Assembly (NCBI GenBank): GCA_964633285.1
Contig: CAZWGA010000018.1
Span: forward strand, 1 to 64,000
Reading direction: 5' to 3'
From: 20CM-2-55-15 sp964633285
GTDB taxonomy: Bacteria > Acidobacteriota > Terriglobia > 20CM-2-55-15
Length of the DNA: 64,000 nt
Position numbers and translations under genes: made by a program
Notes under the pieces: generated by a model
Told to the model about the DNA's origin: nothing
Databases searched by the model: none
Seen by the model: the letters and a program-made list of their open reading frames with translations, nothing else
Part shown: positions 42,139 through 51,553 of the stretch, piece by piece
Numbering within the stretch: position 1 is the stretch's first letter
Layout: every line of letters starts with the position of its first letter

Positions 42139-43563
42139 ATGTCAAGAACTCTCACCTCGGAAGAAAAAGAATACGCGAACAATCTCCTGCAACGTGCGCG
42201 TGCCGCCGTGAAGGCCAGCGAATCTCACGAACAGAGCCGAGTCGATCGCTTGTGTCAGGCTGTCGGTTGGGCTACAGCGAACGAGCCGACTTTTGTGCGT
42301 TTGACGCGCATGAGCGTCGAGGAGAGCAAAATGGGAAGCCTCGACGGAGTGCCGGCTCGCCGGTTCAAGATCGTTGGCATACTCCGTGACGCTTTGAGGC
42401 AGAAAACAATCGGTATCATTGACGAGGTTCCGGAAAAAGGGCTTGTCAAGTACGGTAAACCAGTCGGTGTGATCGCGGGACTCTGTCCGGTAACCAACCC
42501 GCTGGTGACAATGGTCAACATGGCCATCAACGCGCTGAAATGCCGCGATGCCGTGATCTTTTCTCCTCACCCAATGACCAAGAAAACGGCGCTCGAGACA
42601 ACGCGAATCTTGCGAGCCGCTTTGAAGGCGCAAGGTGTCCCCGAGGATATTGTTCAGTGTCTCGAAAAGCCCAGCATCCCTCTCGCTCAAGAATTGATGG
42701 CGATTTGCGACCTGACGATTGCTACAGGCGGAGCCGCCATGGTGCGGGCTGCTTACAGCTCGGGAAAACCGGCTTACGGGGTTGGCGCGGGTAATTCGAC
42801 GATCATTATCGACGAGACGGCGAACATCGAAGAGGCTGCCGCCAACACGCGTATTAGCAAGACTCATAACTATGGCTCCGGATGTTCATGTGACGGGAAC
42901 GCTCTGATCGACGCTTCGATCTATGACCGATTCGTGGAGCAACTTCACAAAGAGGGTGGCTATATCGCTACGCCTGAAGAGAAGAAGAAACTGGAAGCCG
43001 TCATGTGGGATCGCGAAGGTCACAGGGCCATGGAGACGATTGCGCGTTCCGCGGGTCATATCGCGCAGGTGGCAGGATTTCCATTGCCCGCGGGCAAACA
43101 ATTCATCATCGTTCCTGAGGACAAGATCGGTCGTGAGCACCGCTTCTCTGGGGAAAAGTTGTCACCTGTTCTCGCTGTTTTCAAGTACAACGGGTTTGAA
43201 ACCGCTCTGAAAATGGTCGCACAGATTCTGGAAGTGGGTGGCAAAGGGCACTCTTGCGGGATTTACTCATTCAATGAAGATCATATTCACCGCCTCGCGT
43301 TAATGGCGCCCGTTAGCCGCATCACGGTGCGTCAGCCTCAGGTTCGTGCAAATGCCGGATCCTTCGACAATGGAATGCCGATGACCGCGAGCCTGGGCTG
43401 CGGTACTTGGGGTGGGAATATCACTAGCGAGAACATCAACGTGAAGCACTACATGAATGTCACCTGGGTGAGTGAAAAAATTCCCGAAGATCGGCCGACC
43501 GAGCAGGAGATTTTCGGAGAGTTTTTTAATAGTGAGACATTCGACGCAAGCAGCGCTTTCTAG
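42139..43563 (+). CDS. CoA-acylating aldehyde dehydrogenase (sulfoacetaldehyde dehydrogenase-like)
   Basis: A 474-aa aldehyde dehydrogenase of the CoA-acylating class. The Cys pair in NYGSGCSCDGN (Cys249 and Cys251) holds the catalytic thiol; the usual Glu of hydrolytic ALDHs is absent, and the nucleotide region VKYGKPVGVIAGLCPVTNP resembles AdhE/EutE/SauS-type enzymes. GGKGHSCGIYSFNEDHI near 375 is typical of acylating members. It would convert an aldehyde released by a ThDP lyase into acyl-CoA or the reverse. It starts 13 bases after the ThuA stop and 15 bases before the second ThDP gene. Confidence 0.78.
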   Translation: MSRTLTSEEKEYANNLLQRARAAVKASESHEQSRVDRLCQAVGWATANEPTFVRLTRMSVEESKMGSLDGVPARRFKIVGILRDALRQKTIGIIDEVPEKGLVKYGKPVGVIAGLCPVTNPLVTMVNMAINALKCRDAVIFSPHPMTKKTALETTRILRAALKAQGVPEDIVQCLEKPSIPLAQELMAICDLTIATGGAAMVRAAYSSGKPAYGVGAGNSTIIIDETANIEEAAANTRISKTHNYGSGCSCDGNALIDASIYDRFVEQLHKEGGYIATPEEKKKLEAVMWDREGHRAMETIARSAGHIAQVAGFPLPAGKQFIIVPEDKIGREHRFSGEKLSPVLAVFKYNGFETALKMVAQILEVGGKGHSCGIYSFNEDHIHRLALMAPVSRITVRQPQVRANAGSFDNGMPMTASLGCGTWGGNITSENINVKHYMNVTWVSEKIPEDRPTEQEIFGEFFNSETFDASSAF

Positions 43564-43578
43564 AAGAGGTAAATAAGC

Positions 43579-45315
43579 TTGAACGGAGCCACATTTATTG
43601 CACAGTGCCTGCAGCAGGAAGGCGTCAGCAAAGTATTCGGGCAATGCGGGCACACGAATTACGCGTTGATCGACGCTTGCCACAAGATTGGTATCGAATA
43701 CATTTCATTTCGTCACGAACAAATGGCGGCACATGCGGCGGATGCCTATTACCGCAGCTCGCACAAACTGGCCGTGCTTAATGTTCATTTATCTCCAGGA
43801 ATGACGAATGCGCTCACCGGTGTGGCAACGGCAGCAGCAGATTGCACACCTATGATTGTGTTTGCCGGCAATACTCAGTCATACCATCACGCGAGAGAAC
43901 CGCATCAGGGAATACGCTTTCACGCTGATGCGTCGCAAGGCGATATCTACCGGCCTTTTTGCAAACGTGTCTGGAGAGTGGACGATCCTCAGTTACTGCC
44001 GGACGTGATGCCGCGAGCACTCAATCTCGCGCAGACCGGCCGAACGGGCTGCGTCCTAATTGATGTCCCCTTGGATGTGTATTCACGACCGGTCAATGTA
44101 TCTGGTCCCATCGCGCGACGACGCAGAGCGGATTATGCGCGACCCGTAGGAGATCCGATCGGCGTGGCAAAGGCCGCGGAATTGTTATCAAGTGCGGGGA
44201 AGCCCGTGATCTTTGTCGGAAATGGCGTTTTGCTTTCGGAAGCAACTGAAGAGCTCAAGGCTTTGGCCGAATGGACCGGAATTCCGGTGGCTACAACACT
44301 GATGGGAAAAGGTGCCTTTCCGGAAGACCATCAGCTTGCGTTGGGAATGACAGGTATTTGGGGCACGCGGACAGCAAACGAGACGACGAAAGAGGCGGAT
44401 GTCATACTGGCTGTCGGCACGGGTTTTGCGGAAGCCGACTGCAGTTCCTGGGTGCCGGAGTATACCTTCGCGATCCCACCTTCGCGTCTGATTCAAATTG
44501 ATGCGGATCCGCAAGAGATCGGCAAAATCTATCCGGTTGAGATTGGAATCGTCGGTGATGCTAAAGCAACTTTGGCCGCGCTGCTAAGCCAGCTTCGAAA
44601 AAGCCCTGCACCCGATTGGAAAAGATCTGCGCGCACTGGCCAACTCGAGGAAAGGAAAGTGAGCTGGAAAAAAGAGCTCGTCAAAAGCCAGCAGGATGCC
44701 GAAAAGCCAATCCATCCCGCGCGATTGCTCGCTGAACTGGGCCGTGTGTTTCCTCGTGACGTGATCGCAGTCACAGACGTCGGCTGGAACAAGAACGGCG
44801 CAGGTCAGCAATTGCCTGCTCTAACGCCCGGATCGTTTATCACCAGCGGCGGACTCGCAACAATGGGGTTCGCTCCCGCCGCAGCGATAGGAGCCAAGCT
44901 GGGTGCACCGGGTCGAAAAGTAGTCGGCCTAGTTGGCGATGGCGGTCTCATGTCCGTAGTTGGAGCCCTGGCAACTGCAGTAGAACTCGGCATACCAGTT
45001 GTCTGGGTTCTGTTTAACAACTTTTGTTTTTCCACGATTCGCAGTGTCGGCGAAACATATTTCAAGAACACGTATGGCACCGAATTCACCAAACCGGACG
45101 GAACGCCTTACAATCCCGATTTTCAACTGCTCGCAAAATCATTCGGCTTGAAGAGCTATCTAATCGAAGAACCGGCGGCCATTGCGCCAATCCTTCAGGA
45201 AGCGCTGGCCCTGAACGAACCATGCCTGGTGGAAGTGCTGACCCGTGCCGATGTGCCTATGCCCCGGACTGGCTATTGGGACATTGCGGACTTCTTGAAG
45301 CTAGGAAACTACTAG
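43579..45315 (+). CDS. Thiamine-diphosphate-dependent enzyme, acetolactate-synthase-like (second paralogue)
   Basis: A 578-aa protein starting with TTG after AAGAGG. It shares the plan and many blocks with the first ThDP enzyme (GQCGHTNYALIDA, then RHEQMAAHAADAYYR with Glu47, YRPFCKRVWRV, and GDGGLMSV with the ThDP Asn in LFNNFCFSTI). The two are diverged throughout, so the duplication is old; they could form a hetero-oligomer or catalyse consecutive steps. C-terminal residues DVPMPRTGYWDIADF match PTPTPGHWDINNI of the first copy, a family-specific tail that distinguishes both from true acetolactate synthases. Confidence 0.82.
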   Translation: MNGATFIAQCLQQEGVSKVFGQCGHTNYALIDACHKIGIEYISFRHEQMAAHAADAYYRSSHKLAVLNVHLSPGMTNALTGVATAAADCTPMIVFAGNTQSYHHAREPHQGIRFHADASQGDIYRPFCKRVWRVDDPQLLPDVMPRALNLAQTGRTGCVLIDVPLDVYSRPVNVSGPIARRRRADYARPVGDPIGVAKAAELLSSAGKPVIFVGNGVLLSEATEELKALAEWTGIPVATTLMGKGAFPEDHQLALGMTGIWGTRTANETTKEADVILAVGTGFAEADCSSWVPEYTFAIPPSRLIQIDADPQEIGKIYPVEIGIVGDAKATLAALLSQLRKSPAPDWKRSARTGQLEERKVSWKKELVKSQQDAEKPIHPARLLAELGRVFPRDVIAVTDVGWNKNGAGQQLPALTPGSFITSGGLATMGFAPAAAIGAKLGAPGRKVVGLVGDGGLMSVVGALATAVELGIPVVWVLFNNFCFSTIRSVGETYFKNTYGTEFTKPDGTPYNPDFQLLAKSFGLKSYLIEEPAAIAPILQEALALNEPCLVEVLTRADVPMPRTGYWDIADFLKLGNY

Positions 45316-45323
45316 ACAGGAAT

Positions 45324-45758
45324 ATGAAGATCGACCGGTTGCTTCACTTCAACATTCGTTGTAGCGCAGCCGATCTTGCCAAGCTCGAAGAGTTCTACGG
45401 AAACGCGCTGGGCATGAAATCGGGCGATCGCCCCAATTTCGGTCGAGCCGGCGCTTGGCTCTACTATAACGACGAGCCGCTGATTCATATCAATGCACAT
45501 TTCCCCGAAGGCTCAATCGAGAAAAATCGGAACCACAACGGTAGCGTCGATCACATCGCGTTTAGGTGCACAGGGTCCGCAGAACTGCGAGAGCGTCTTG
45601 TGCGCAACGGTATCGATTTTCAGGAACAGAATGTCGAGAATGCGGGTTATCAGATCTTCATAATTGATCCCGTCGGCACCAGATTGGAATTTAATTTCCT
45701 CAATAGCGAAGCCCCCGGCACGATCGCTCTCCGCTCCCAAACGCCCACTCGTTCGTAG
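45324..45758 (+). CDS. VOC-family (glyoxalase/dioxygenase fold) protein
   Basis: A 144-aa vicinal-oxygen-chelate protein. The two beta-alpha-beta-beta-beta modules are clear: LHFNIRCSAADLAKLEEFYG with metal ligand His8, PLIHINAH, then VDHIAFRCTGS with a second ligand His, and YQIFIIDPVGTRLEFNF with ligand Glu near 128. The start at 45324 is chosen because it begins the first module 8 bases after the ThDP stop. Such proteins isomerise, epimerise or cleave CoA esters and hydroxy acids (methylmalonyl-CoA epimerase, glyoxalase I). As the last gene of the ThDP operon it may act on one of its acyl-CoA products. Confidence 0.8.
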   Translation: MKIDRLLHFNIRCSAADLAKLEEFYGNALGMKSGDRPNFGRAGAWLYYNDEPLIHINAHFPEGSIEKNRNHNGSVDHIAFRCTGSAELRERLVRNGIDFQEQNVENAGYQIFIIDPVGTRLEFNFLNSEAPGTIALRSQTPTRS

Positions 45759-45776
45759 CCTCCCAGACGGGATGGA

Positions 45777-45797
45777 TGTATTATCGTCCATACAACA
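45777..45797. promoter_or_regulatory. GntR-type operator, site B
   Basis: TGTAT-TATCGTCC-ATACA plus ACA; the best match to site A. It is followed by an inverted repeat ATTCAA-N5-TTGAAT (45797-45813) that overlaps the -35 box. Confidence 0.65.
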
Positions 45798-45807
45798 TTC
45801 AATTTTG

Positions 45808-45837
45808 TTGAATCTCAGTTGCTCAATTTGAAATAAT
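45808..45837 (+). promoter_or_regulatory. Promoter of the first TonB receptor operon
   Basis: TTGAAT (45808-45813), 18-base spacer, AATAAT (45832-45837), starting 10 bases after operator site B. Confidence 0.6.
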
Positions 45838-45883
45838 CCCGGCCCAAACAAACTGGCTGTTCATTATTCGGAGGAGGGATGTG

Positions 45884-48800
45884 ATGGGAGTCTTAAAAGA
45901 CAGGACGAAAGAATTCGCGGTCTGCGTCGCCATCTTGGTTTTGTTCGTCTGCAACGCCAGTGCTCAAACCGTTAATGCCACGCTTGGTGGCATTGTTGCA
46001 GATTCCAGCGGGGCGCTGCTTCCAGGTGCGACAGTATCCGCTACCGGCATCGATACGGGCGTTGTCACCAAGACAATCACGAATGAGGCCGGAGCCTATC
46101 AGTTCCCGAGTTTACAGAGTGGGAGCTATAGAGTCGCAGCGGAACTGCCCGGCTTTCAGGAATTCGTCTACCAGCGTGTCACTCTGGGCGTTGCTGCCCA
46201 GGTCAGACTGAACTTCACTCTCTCTGTTTCAGCCGTCGCTACCACAGTGGATGTCGAAGTCGAGACATCACCCCTGCTCGCGACAAGTGCAACTGTAGGA
46301 GGTGTGATCCAGGGTCAGCAGATTCTGGATCTGCCTCTGATCGACCAAAGCGCCACCAGCCTTGCTCTAACTCAAGCTCAATTTGCAGGTGGCATCGGTG
46401 GCGGTGTAAGCGTGGCCGGCGGCTCAACGATCGCATTGCTCACCACTGTCAACGGTATCAGTGTTTCCAATACGCGGCTCGATAGAGCCGGCGGCTTGCA
46501 GTCGTTCCAGTTGACGCAGAGTGTGGACCTTGTCGAAGAAGTGAAGGTCGTCAGTAGTCCGGCCGATGCGGAATCCGGACGGGCGTTGGGGCAAGTGCAG
46601 ATGATCGTCCGGTCCGGGACGAATCAATTCCACGGGAGCGTCGTGGATGGACTTCGCAACACGGACCTCAACGCCAATACGTTTTGGAACAATTACCAAG
46701 GTCTGCCGCGTCAGGACTTGAAGCGCAATCAATACGCAGCCCGTTTGGGCGGTCCCATCAAAAAGAACAAGACCTTCTTCTTCGGACTGTATGCTGGTAA
46801 TCGCCAGGTGACATCGGCTTCATCCACCCGAACAGTGCTGACCGGGCCGGCGCGGAACGGCAACTTCCGATTCTTCCCCGGCGCCATCAATGCCAACGCG
46901 AACGCGACGATTAATCCGACAGTCGACATGGCCGGCAACCCTGTTCAGCCGGCAACGGCGACAGGAGCGCTACGGACGATCAACGTTTTTGGCCTCGATC
47001 CGAATCGGCCGAACGCCGATCCGACCGGTTTGGTTCAGAAGTACATTGCGCTGACGCCGCTCCCGAATAACTTCACTGTCGGCGATGGTCTGAATACCGC
47101 AGGCTATACGTGGCAGATTCCATCGTTTTCCAACAGTGACCAATTCACCGGTAAGATCGATCATCACTTCAACGACAGGCACCGGATGAATATTGTGTTG
47201 ACCCAGCAACATGATGCCTACACTGCCACGGCTCCCAACTATCCCGGTGTGGGAGCAGTCGGAGTATCGCAACTGCACTCCTGGTTTGGCTCGTTGAACT
47301 TCACATCGACATTCAAAACGATGCTGAACGAATTCAAAGCGGGCTTGCAGCATCCGAATTTGGATCAGGTCAGCGGCACTCGCGCTTATCCAAAGGTGTA
47401 CCCATCGAGCAACGGAATTCTGTTTACACCGGGTTTCTCGAGCTTCACTTCTCCCATTCCAGGAAACATCGATTCTCAGTTGATCGATCCCGTTTACACT
47501 GTCGGCGACACTATGAGTTGGACTCATGGCCGCCACTCGTTCAAAGCGGGTTTTCAGATGGATGCCATGTCATCCAATTCTTTCAACATCAATAACAACT
47601 TCGTACCGTCCGTGACGTTAGGCGCCGGCAGCACCGCCGTTCAGGGCATCTCGAATATTTCCGGACTTGTCGCGCAGAACCAAACGCTGGCGACCAGCCT
47701 GTTGACCGATCTGACAGGGTCGCTCACATCCATTACACAAGGATTCGGCGTCGCCGACGGGAAAAACCCTGCCTGGATTCCTTATCCGAACCGGCGCGCC
47801 TGGCACCAACGCGATTTGCAATCCTTCTTTAAAGACGACTTCAAACTCGCCAAGAACATCACTCTGAACCTTGGAATACGGTGGGACTATTCCGGGGTTC
47901 CATGGGATCGCTGGGGACGTACGCCTGCGCCGGTCGGGGGCTTCGGTGGTTTATTCGGCGTTTCCGGAACGAACTTCTCGAACGCGTTGTGGTCACCCGG
48001 GATTTCCGGTGGGACTTTGACCCAGATGCAGACGGTGGGTCCGCATTCCGCGCATCCTGATCAACAACTTTACAAGGACTATTACAAGGGCTTTGCTCCC
48101 GCTGTTGGACTGAGTTGGTCTATTCCGTATTTTGGCAAGGACAAGACTGTATTGCGTGCGGGCTACACATGGACGCGCCCGATGTCTCAAACGTTCCTGG
48201 CTATCGATGGATCGGTTCCGTCCTTCGGTACGTCAGCGACGTTTTCCGCCGTTACGTCTACGTTTCTGAACAGTGTGAACCTGCCCTTGTCGCCCACGTT
48301 TTCGAACCCGCTCCAGATTTGGCCGATCAACGACAAAACTCAAAACATTTCCACCTACGATCCAAATTTCAAGCCGCCGCTGGTGCAGAGCTTCAACGTA
48401 TCGTTGGAGCGAGAACTCATCTCGGGCCTGACGATCGCCGTGCGCTACGTCGGCAACAAGACCACACACCTCCCGGGTGGATACGATCTGAATTGGCCGA
48501 ACGTTTTTGAAAACGGCATTGCCGAAGCGGCGAACATTACGGCGCAGGGAGGCAATGCGGCCCTGTTCGACAAGGTTTTAATGGGAGTCAACGTTCCCGG
48601 AGTCGGTACCGTAGATGGCAAAACGATTACGGGTTCGCAGGCGCTCCGCGCTTACACGGGAACGTTCGGTTTCCTGGCCAGTAACTCCGCCGCCAGCCTG
48701 GCAAGTTTCTTTAATACGACTCAGGCGCTTCAGCCCGCCGCAACAGCCACGCGCGGCGGTGTGCTCGTGAATGCCGGCCTACCGTCAAACTTTGTCGTAG

Positions 48801-49696
48801 TCAATCCGCAGTACAACCGCGCCTCGTTCACTTGCGCGTGTCTGAATTCGTTCTATAACTCTGGAGCTCTCGAGGTTCAAAAGCGTTTCTCGAAAGGATT
48901 GTCTTTTCAGTCGAATTTTGTATGGGCGAAAAACATGCAGCTCAACGGTACGAGCCGAAATGCGCGAAACTTGAATCTGGATCGGACCCAAGGCGGCAAC
49001 AAGTTCAGTTACAAGACCAGCGGAACGTACGAACTCCCGGTCGGCCGGGGCCACAAATTGCTGGATGCCTCGTCCGGCATCAAAGGCGTCGCCAGCAAGA
49101 TACTCGGCGGTTGGCAGACTGGCGGAATTCTCACGTGGACTGCCGGAAGTTATCTCAGCATCACCTGCGGCGGCAATCCGATCGGAGGCACCAACACTTG
49201 CACTTCGGTGACGCCGCTGCCGGAGGATCCCGGTCACATCGTCAAGAACAGCACTGGCGTTGTGTATTACGACAGCACTGTCCTGGCAACGGTTAAAGAT
49301 CCTTTCTGTGACACGCTGACGACGCAACAGGCCCTTCAAAGCCGCTGTACGTTCCAGGGGCTGACCTATAACGGCAAGTTGCTCTTTGTAAATTCGCCGC
49401 AGGGGGCCGTTGGATCGATGTCGAGAGTCACCAATTGGAGAGGACCAAGCCTGTTCGACTTGGATATGAATATCCTCAAGCGGTTTACCGTGCGCGAAGG
49501 CATTACCGCGGAACTTCGAGTGGACGGAATTGCGATTACGAACACTCCACATTTCACGGATCCCAACATGAATATCAACGGACAGACGTTCGGCCGCATT
49601 TCCGCACCGTCTGCCGGCGGCGCCAATTCATTTACAACTCCTGCGCCGTTCTACGGTAACCGCGTGTTTGTAATCAATGCGCGTGTTAGTTTCTGA
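45884..49696 (+). CDS. TonB-dependent receptor, Oar-like, with carboxypeptidase-regulatory domain
   Basis: A 1270-aa outer-membrane receptor; ATG 45884 follows GGAGGAGGG. A signal peptide ends near SAQ (about 28), then a CarboxypepD-reg domain (ATLGGIVADSSGALLPGATV to FTLSV, about 30-120), a plug (about 125-240, with QILDLPLIDQSATSLALTQA) and a long beta-barrel ending in an aromatic VFVINARVSF, the usual C-terminal signal for outer-membrane insertion. Oar-like receptors are expanded in Acidobacteriota and thought to import oligosaccharides or large organics. It heads an operon with a PQQ dehydrogenase 3 bases downstream and a ThuA protein. Confidence 0.92.
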   Translation: MGVLKDRTKEFAVCVAILVLFVCNASAQTVNATLGGIVADSSGALLPGATVSATGIDTGVVTKTITNEAGAYQFPSLQSGSYRVAAELPGFQEFVYQRVTLGVAAQVRLNFTLSVSAVATTVDVEVETSPLLATSATVGGVIQGQQILDLPLIDQSATSLALTQAQFAGGIGGGVSVAGGSTIALLTTVNGISVSNTRLDRAGGLQSFQLTQSVDLVEEVKVVSSPADAESGRALGQVQMIVRSGTNQFHGSVVDGLRNTDLNANTFWNNYQGLPRQDLKRNQYAARLGGPIKKNKTFFFGLYAGNRQVTSASSTRTVLTGPARNGNFRFFPGAINANANATINPTVDMAGNPVQPATATGALRTINVFGLDPNRPNADPTGLVQKYIALTPLPNNFTVGDGLNTAGYTWQIPSFSNSDQFTGKIDHHFNDRHRMNIVLTQQHDAYTATAPNYPGVGAVGVSQLHSWFGSLNFTSTFKTMLNEFKAGLQHPNLDQVSGTRAYPKVYPSSNGILFTPGFSSFTSPIPGNIDSQLIDPVYTVGDTMSWTHGRHSFKAGFQMDAMSSNSFNINNNFVPSVTLGAGSTAVQGISNISGLVAQNQTLATSLLTDLTGSLTSITQGFGVADGKNPAWIPYPNRRAWHQRDLQSFFKDDFKLAKNITLNLGIRWDYSGVPWDRWGRTPAPVGGFGGLFGVSGTNFSNALWSPGISGGTLTQMQTVGPHSAHPDQQLYKDYYKGFAPAVGLSWSIPYFGKDKTVLRAGYTWTRPMSQTFLAIDGSVPSFGTSATFSAVTSTFLNSVNLPLSPTFSNPLQIWPINDKTQNISTYDPNFKPPLVQSFNVSLERELISGLTIAVRYVGNKTTHLPGGYDLNWPNVFENGIAEAANITAQGGNAALFDKVLMGVNVPGVGTVDGKTITGSQALRAYTGTFGFLASNSAASLASFFNTTQALQPAATATRGGVLVNAGLPSNFVVVNPQYNRASFTCACLNSFYNSGALEVQKRFSKGLSFQSNFVWAKNMQLNGTSRNARNLNLDRTQGGNKFSYKTSGTYELPVGRGHKLLDASSGIKGVASKILGGWQTGGILTWTAGSYLSITCGGNPIGGTNTCTSVTPLPEDPGHIVKNSTGVVYYDSTVLATVKDPFCDTLTTQQALQSRCTFQGLTYNGKLLFVNSPQGAVGSMSRVTNWRGPSLFDLDMNILKRFTVREGITAELRVDGIAITNTPHFTDPNMNINGQTFGRISAPSAGGANSFTTPAPFYGNRVFVINARVSF

Positions 49697-49699
49697 GCG

Positions 49700-51544
49700 A
49701 TGCACAAAGCAATCACCGTCACAGTTGCGATTCTGATCTTGACGATCGGTATCCTCGCCCAAAATGATTGGATGCATTTCGGCCAGGATCCAGGCGCGAC
49801 GCGATACTCGACGCTGACTCAGATCAATATTGATAACGTCAAAAACCTGAAACGGGCCTGGACCTTTCACACCGGAGATAAGTCCGGTTTCTTCGAGAGC
49901 ACTCCGCTCGTGATCAACAGCGTGCTGTATTTTTCGGCGGCAAACGGTTTCTACGCCGTCGATGCTGTCAGCGGCGAGCAAATCTGGAAGTATGAAGCGA
50001 TGCAAACGACGCGACGTGGAGTTGCGTACTGGCCCGGCGATACGCGTTCGGTTTCACGGATCATTGCATCGACCGGTTCGAAGCTGGTCGCTCTCGATGC
50101 GAAGACCGGAAACCCCATTCCCGATTTCGGCGACAACGGTTTTGTAGACATGGGTACAACCATGTCGTCAGCGCCCGCAATCTACAGGGACTTCGTTATT
50201 ACGCAAGCCACGCGTCCGGTGATCAACGCGTGGAATGCCCGTACTGGAAAGCGGATTTGGACGTTCAATCTCATCGCGCAGCCGGATGATCCTGCCAATA
50301 AGACCTGGGAAGGGAATTCGTGGGAAAACCCCGGCGGAACGAATGTTTGGGGTTTTCTCTCTATCGATGAGGAGCGCGGTCTGCTCTTCGTTCCGAACTC
50401 CATGCCCGGCGGCAACGATTACTACGGAGGCCAGCATCACGGCAACAACCTGTACGGCGATTGCGTGGTCGCAATCGACATCAACACCGGGAAACTGAAG
50501 TGGTACCAACAACTCGTCCATCACGATATCTGGGACTACGATCTTGCCGCCGCTCCCACGCTGCTTAACGTTGTGCGGAACGGAAAGACAATTCCCTCCG
50601 TCGCGCAAATCACAAAAATGGGCCTGATGTTCATTTTTGATCGGACGAACGGAACACCTGTTTTTGGAATGGAAGAGCGTCCAGTCCCGCAAACCGAAGC
50701 TCTTGGAGAAGAAACATCACCGACTCAACCGTTTCCAGTGAAGCCTGCGCCGCTTGCCCGAAACTCGATTACCAAAGAAGATCTGCAGACCGGCATTTCT
50801 CCCGAGCACGATGCATACTGCCAGCAACTCTGGGACAAATATCGTCTTTCCAATGAAGGTCCGTACACGCCGTGGGATGTGAAGAGAGATGTTGTTGTTT
50901 TCCCCGGTGCGATCGGTGGCGGGAATTGGAATGGAGTGACGTTCAATCCGAAACTCGGGCTGATGTTCACAAACGTCATGAATGCGGGCCAATGGGGACA
51001 TCTTGAACCGGCCGGCGCTCGAGGTGGACGCGGCGGCCGGGGAAATCGCGGAGCAGCAGGCGGACCGCCGCCCGACGAGCAGGACCCTGCGCCCCGAGGA
51101 ACCGGTCCGAACTACGGCAAGGTCACTCCTGAAGGACGGCGTTTCTGGGACCCCAAAACGATGTACTCCTGCAACAAACCACCATGGGGAGAATTGATCG
51201 CCGTGAACGCCAATACGGGCGACATCGCTTGGCGAGTACCTCTAGGTTCTTTTGAAGAGTTGGAAAAGAAAGGTATCAAGACGGGGACTCCCAGTCTTGG
51301 AGGCGCAATAACCACTGCGGGCAACCTAATCTTCATTGGCGCTACAGTCGATGGAAAGTTTCGCGCGTTTGATGCTCGGAATGGTGCCGAGTTGTGGAGC
51401 ACAAAGCTGGATGCGCCCGGTCATTCGATTCCTTCCACCTATATGGGGCGCAATGGAAAACAATATGTGGTGATCGCTGCAGGAGGTGGTGGATTCCTGC
51501 AAAGTCCGACTGCCGATGCATTGATCGCCTTCGCGTTGCCATAA
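49700..51544 (+). CDS. Secreted PQQ-dependent dehydrogenase (beta-propeller), first copy
   Basis: A 614-aa quinoprotein with signal peptide (AITVTVAILILTIGILAQ). Propeller blades show the tryptophan-docking pattern (AVDAVSGEQIWKYEA, ALDAKTGNPIPDFG, AIDINTGKLKWYQQLVHHDI, AVNANTGDIAWRVPLG, AFDARNGAELWSTKL). No C-terminal cytochrome domain is fused, so electrons must leave to a separate acceptor, perhaps the cytochrome c at 35.7 kb. A Gly/Arg-rich insert (about 438-470, GARGGRGGRGNRG) sits in a surface loop before YSCNKPPWGELIAVN. Substrate likely a primary or sugar alcohol. It follows the receptor by 3 bases. Confidence 0.88.
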   Translation: MHKAITVTVAILILTIGILAQNDWMHFGQDPGATRYSTLTQINIDNVKNLKRAWTFHTGDKSGFFESTPLVINSVLYFSAANGFYAVDAVSGEQIWKYEAMQTTRRGVAYWPGDTRSVSRIIASTGSKLVALDAKTGNPIPDFGDNGFVDMGTTMSSAPAIYRDFVITQATRPVINAWNARTGKRIWTFNLIAQPDDPANKTWEGNSWENPGGTNVWGFLSIDEERGLLFVPNSMPGGNDYYGGQHHGNNLYGDCVVAIDINTGKLKWYQQLVHHDIWDYDLAAAPTLLNVVRNGKTIPSVAQITKMGLMFIFDRTNGTPVFGMEERPVPQTEALGEETSPTQPFPVKPAPLARNSITKEDLQTGISPEHDAYCQQLWDKYRLSNEGPYTPWDVKRDVVVFPGAIGGGNWNGVTFNPKLGLMFTNVMNAGQWGHLEPAGARGGRGGRGNRGAAGGPPPDEQDPAPRGTGPNYGKVTPEGRRFWDPKTMYSCNKPPWGELIAVNANTGDIAWRVPLGSFEELEKKGIKTGTPSLGGAITTAGNLIFIGATVDGKFRAFDARNGAELWSTKLDAPGHSIPSTYMGRNGKQYVVIAAGGGGFLQSPTADALIAFALP

Positions 51545-51553
51545 AGGATCGTT

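Noticed and set aside
38550..45315. Biosynthetic acetolactate synthase operon
   Set aside because: No small regulatory subunit or ilvC nearby, two diverged catalytic paralogues with a special C-terminal tail, and GntR control with catabolic genes.
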